A DNA stretch of 7,741 nucleotides, taken from contig JAUYEQ010000330.1 of NCBI GenBank assembly GCA_030691295.1, positions 1-7,741 on the forward strand, read 5' to 3'. Under the pieces are notes generated by a model that had not been told where the DNA came from, made no database searches, and worked only from the letters and a program-made list of their open reading frames with translations. Below are positions 6,283-7,741 of the stretch, piece after piece. The stretch comes from Bacteroidota bacterium (GTDB taxonomy: Bacteria; Bacteroidota; Bacteroidia; Bacteroidales; Prolixibacteraceae). The position numbers and the translations under genes are program-made. Numbering within the stretch: position 1 is the stretch's first letter; each line of letters starts with the position of its first letter.

Positions 6283-7362
6283 TTACCTTAATTTTACTTC
6301 AGCTTTCAGACCTGAGAAATTTCCGAATGATTCGACAGCTTTCAAAATTAAACTTTCTTCCGTTTTGTTGTGTGGCCTGAAATGGTCAGGTTCAATCCAT
6401 ACTGTATCTTTTTTGATGGTTCGTTTCCAAAGTCCTGATATTTGTCCGTTCACAACAATTACCGGTCTGAAAACACCATTGCTGGAAATGGCTTTTTTAT
6501 GATGGTCGATGGTAATGGCAGCGCTCCGGTTTTTATAACTGATCAGGTATTCATCGAAAGCAGGTAACAAATAAACCGAATTAGTCGGCAAAGCAGGTAT
6601 AGAAACCGGTTCGGCAAACCAATAGGTATCATTGCCGATCGTTTCAGAAAACAGATCAGATTTATTCATTTCCAGCGCTTTACGAGCATCAGCAACCGGC
6701 AATCCCGACCACCACACAAAATCGGGTAAAGTTGCCGGGCCGTGACTCGTGAAATACTTTTTAGCCAGCAGCGCCAGGGCTTCGTCTTTGGTCAAGATTC
6801 GTTTCACCGGAATCCGTTCTTCAAGCAAAGCATAAGTTTGTTTTTTGCCCTGCATTGAGCCACTGCACACAATTTGATCTATTTCGGCTTCCATCAGAAT
6901 ATGATATAACCGCTGTTCTTCGGTGCTGATCCCGGATAAATTAAGTTGAGTGCTAATTTCTTCCTTTGTCAAGGATTGGTTTCCTGCCAAAATTTTCGCC
7001 AGTATTTCTTTACTTTTCCCGAGCACGATTTCGGTTAGACCCAGATCACGATTTCTTGATTTTGTGGTTGATTTGATTTGCTTCGCGGTGAGTTCCAACA
7101 TCCAGTAAATATCGTCAGCCGAAACAAAATGCCAGGTTGGGCGCATCAAGTGAGTGCGGATTATTTCTCCGTTATTAAAAGCTGATTCGATTTGAGCTTC
7201 AGTCAAATGCGGTAACCGCACACCAATCGCCCATTTCGCCTGATTAAAATCCTGCGCCTGCATTGCACCCATCCAGCCTGCAAGTTCGTTTGGTGTTTTA
7301 AGGTTGGTGGCGGCAATCTGCTGATTGTGAAGTCGAATGTTTGATATTTCAGATTGATTCAT
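6283..7362 (-). CDS. Winged-helix HTH_42 / AlkZ-like putative DNA glycosylase
   Basis: This 359-residue protein resembles the winged-helix HTH_42 family (DUF1006, COG3214), which includes Streptomyces AlkZ and E. coli YcaQ/AlkX, glycosylases acting on bulky or cross-linked alkylated bases. Near the N-terminus, G-W-M-G-A-M-Q-A-Q-D holds Gln35-Ala-Gln37 (codons at 7260-7252), matching the Q-x-Q catalytic motif of AlkZ-like members rather than the Q-x-D of YcaQ-like ones. Other family signals are I-I-R-T-H-L-M-R-P-T-W-H-F-V (67-80), an H-G-P-A-T-L-P-D-F-V-W-W-S-G block in the middle, L-L-P-A-F-D-E-Y-L-I-S-Y near residue 265-275 and a C-terminal V-N-G-Q-I-S-G-L-W-K-R strand pair. It should be cytoplasmic. 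It begins 2 nt after the stop of the DUF2339-like gene, so the two are probably co-transcribed. It converges with yfcC. Enzyme activity is inferred from the motif and has not been shown for this protein. Confidence 0.85.
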   Translation of the reverse strand: MNQSEISNIRLHNQQIAATNLKTPNELAGWMGAMQAQDFNQAKWAIGVRLPHLTEAQIESAFNNGEIIRTHLMRPTWHFVSADDIYWMLELTAKQIKSTTKSRNRDLGLTEIVLGKSKEILAKILAGNQSLTKEEISTQLNLSGISTEEQRLYHILMEAEIDQIVCSGSMQGKKQTYALLEERIPVKRILTKDEALALLAKKYFTSHGPATLPDFVWWSGLPVADARKALEMNKSDLFSETIGNDTYWFAEPVSIPALPTNSVYLLPAFDEYLISYKNRSAAITIDHHKKAISSNGVFRPVIVVNGQISGLWKRTIKKDTVWIEPDHFRPHNKTEESLILKAVESFGNFSGLKAEVKLR

Positions 7363-7364
7363 AA

Positions 7365-7741
7365 CTAGTTTTCCATTTCTTCAGAAATAATATGTTTGTA
7401 TTTGTTGTAAAGGAACGAGATAATCAGGAGCAATATTCCCAGAGAAATGAAAATGATCGTTTTGGGAATGGTTTCGAGATGCGAAATGTCGTAAACGAAA
7501 AGCTTAATTAGCGTTACTGCAAACAATGCAATAGCACCGATCCTAAGGTGTTTCTTCTTTTTCCAGATGCCCACTGAAATCAGGAGCAAGGAATAAACTC
7601 CCCAAAGTATGCTCAATCCGAGCTTGTACGATGTGTCTGATCCTGAAAAATCCATCCAATTGATCAATTCGGCACTTGCAATCCACAGAATTGTTACATG
7701 AAGCAAAAGGTCAAAATACATCCTGAAGTTGTATTTCAGAA
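7365..7741 (-). CDS. C-terminal part of a DUF2339-like multi-pass membrane protein (5' end outside window)
   Basis: The frame is open to the right edge: six further in-frame codons precede the Met codon at 7719-7721 with no stop, so that Met is probably internal and this is the 3' end of a longer gene. About 124 residues are visible. Counted from that Met, hydrophobic helices lie near residues 4-22, 34-52, 58-76 and 84-104. L-R-I-G-A-I-A-L-F-A-V-T-L-I-K-L-F-V-Y-D-I followed by a last helix with F-I-S-L-G-I-L-L-L-I-I-S-F-L-Y is characteristic of the C-terminus of DUF2339 proteins, very large inner-membrane proteins of unknown function in many Bacteroidota. A short charged tail ends in E-E-M-E-N. 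The stop lies 2 nt before the ATG of the winged-helix gene. The alternative, a complete 118-residue four-helix protein, is less likely because of the open upstream frame. Confidence 0.7.
   Translation of the reverse strand, partial: LKYNFRMYFDLLLHVTILWIASAELINWMDFSGSDTSYKLGLSILWGVYSLLLISVGIWKKKKHLRIGAIALFAVTLIKLFVYDISHLETIPKTIIFISLGILLLIISFLYNKYKHIISEEMEN

Overview
The window looks like ordinary chromosomal sequence from a member of the Bacteroidota. Three things suggest this: a C-terminal type IX secretion (T9SS) sorting domain on the first protein, a TAnnTTTG-type promoter box (TACATTTG) upstream of the second gene, and AT-leaning DNA with no clear Shine-Dalgarno sequences. The style of the intergenic repeats also fits, possibly Marinilabiliales/Prolixibacteraceae, but that finer placement is only an impression.

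Layout, left to right. Positions 1-1452 (+) carry the 3' part of a large secreted multidomain serine endopeptidase: the end of a trypsin-fold catalytic domain, a PKD-like domain, an unassigned beta-rich stretch, a PPC-like domain and a T9SS sorting domain. A probable promoter follows, then a two-gene unit (1528-2747, +) with a 2-nt gap: a free-standing B3/B4 (PheRS beta editing-domain-like) protein and a small PlsC-type acyltransferase. The 251-nt gap at 2748-2998 has no gene. It holds a degenerate AGTGGTC heptamer array, a long imperfect inverted repeat and a degenerate TTTTAAC heptamer array. After it come three + strand genes: a YafV-type omega-amidase (2999-3787), an MscS-type mechanosensitive channel (3824-4651) and a YfcC-family membrane transporter (4658-6277). 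The last two are 6 nt apart and probably co-transcribed.

The right end is on the minus strand and converges on the transporter with only 5 nt between stop codons. It contains a winged-helix HTH_42/AlkZ-like protein (6283-7362) with a Q-A-Q motif matching the AlkZ DNA-glycosylase catalytic motif, preceded 2 nt upstream by the C-terminal end of a DUF2339-like multi-pass membrane protein that runs off the window.

The genes do not form one pathway. They read as housekeeping and envelope functions: osmotic protection, solute transport, amide repair, lipid acylation, tRNA quality control, DNA repair and a secreted protease. I see no CRISPR array, transposase, phage gene, RNA gene or obvious defence island. 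I did not find convincing evidence of a wholly new system. The most interesting items are the composite repeat at 2755-2993, the AlkZ-like glycosylase candidate and the B3/B4-acyltransferase pair.
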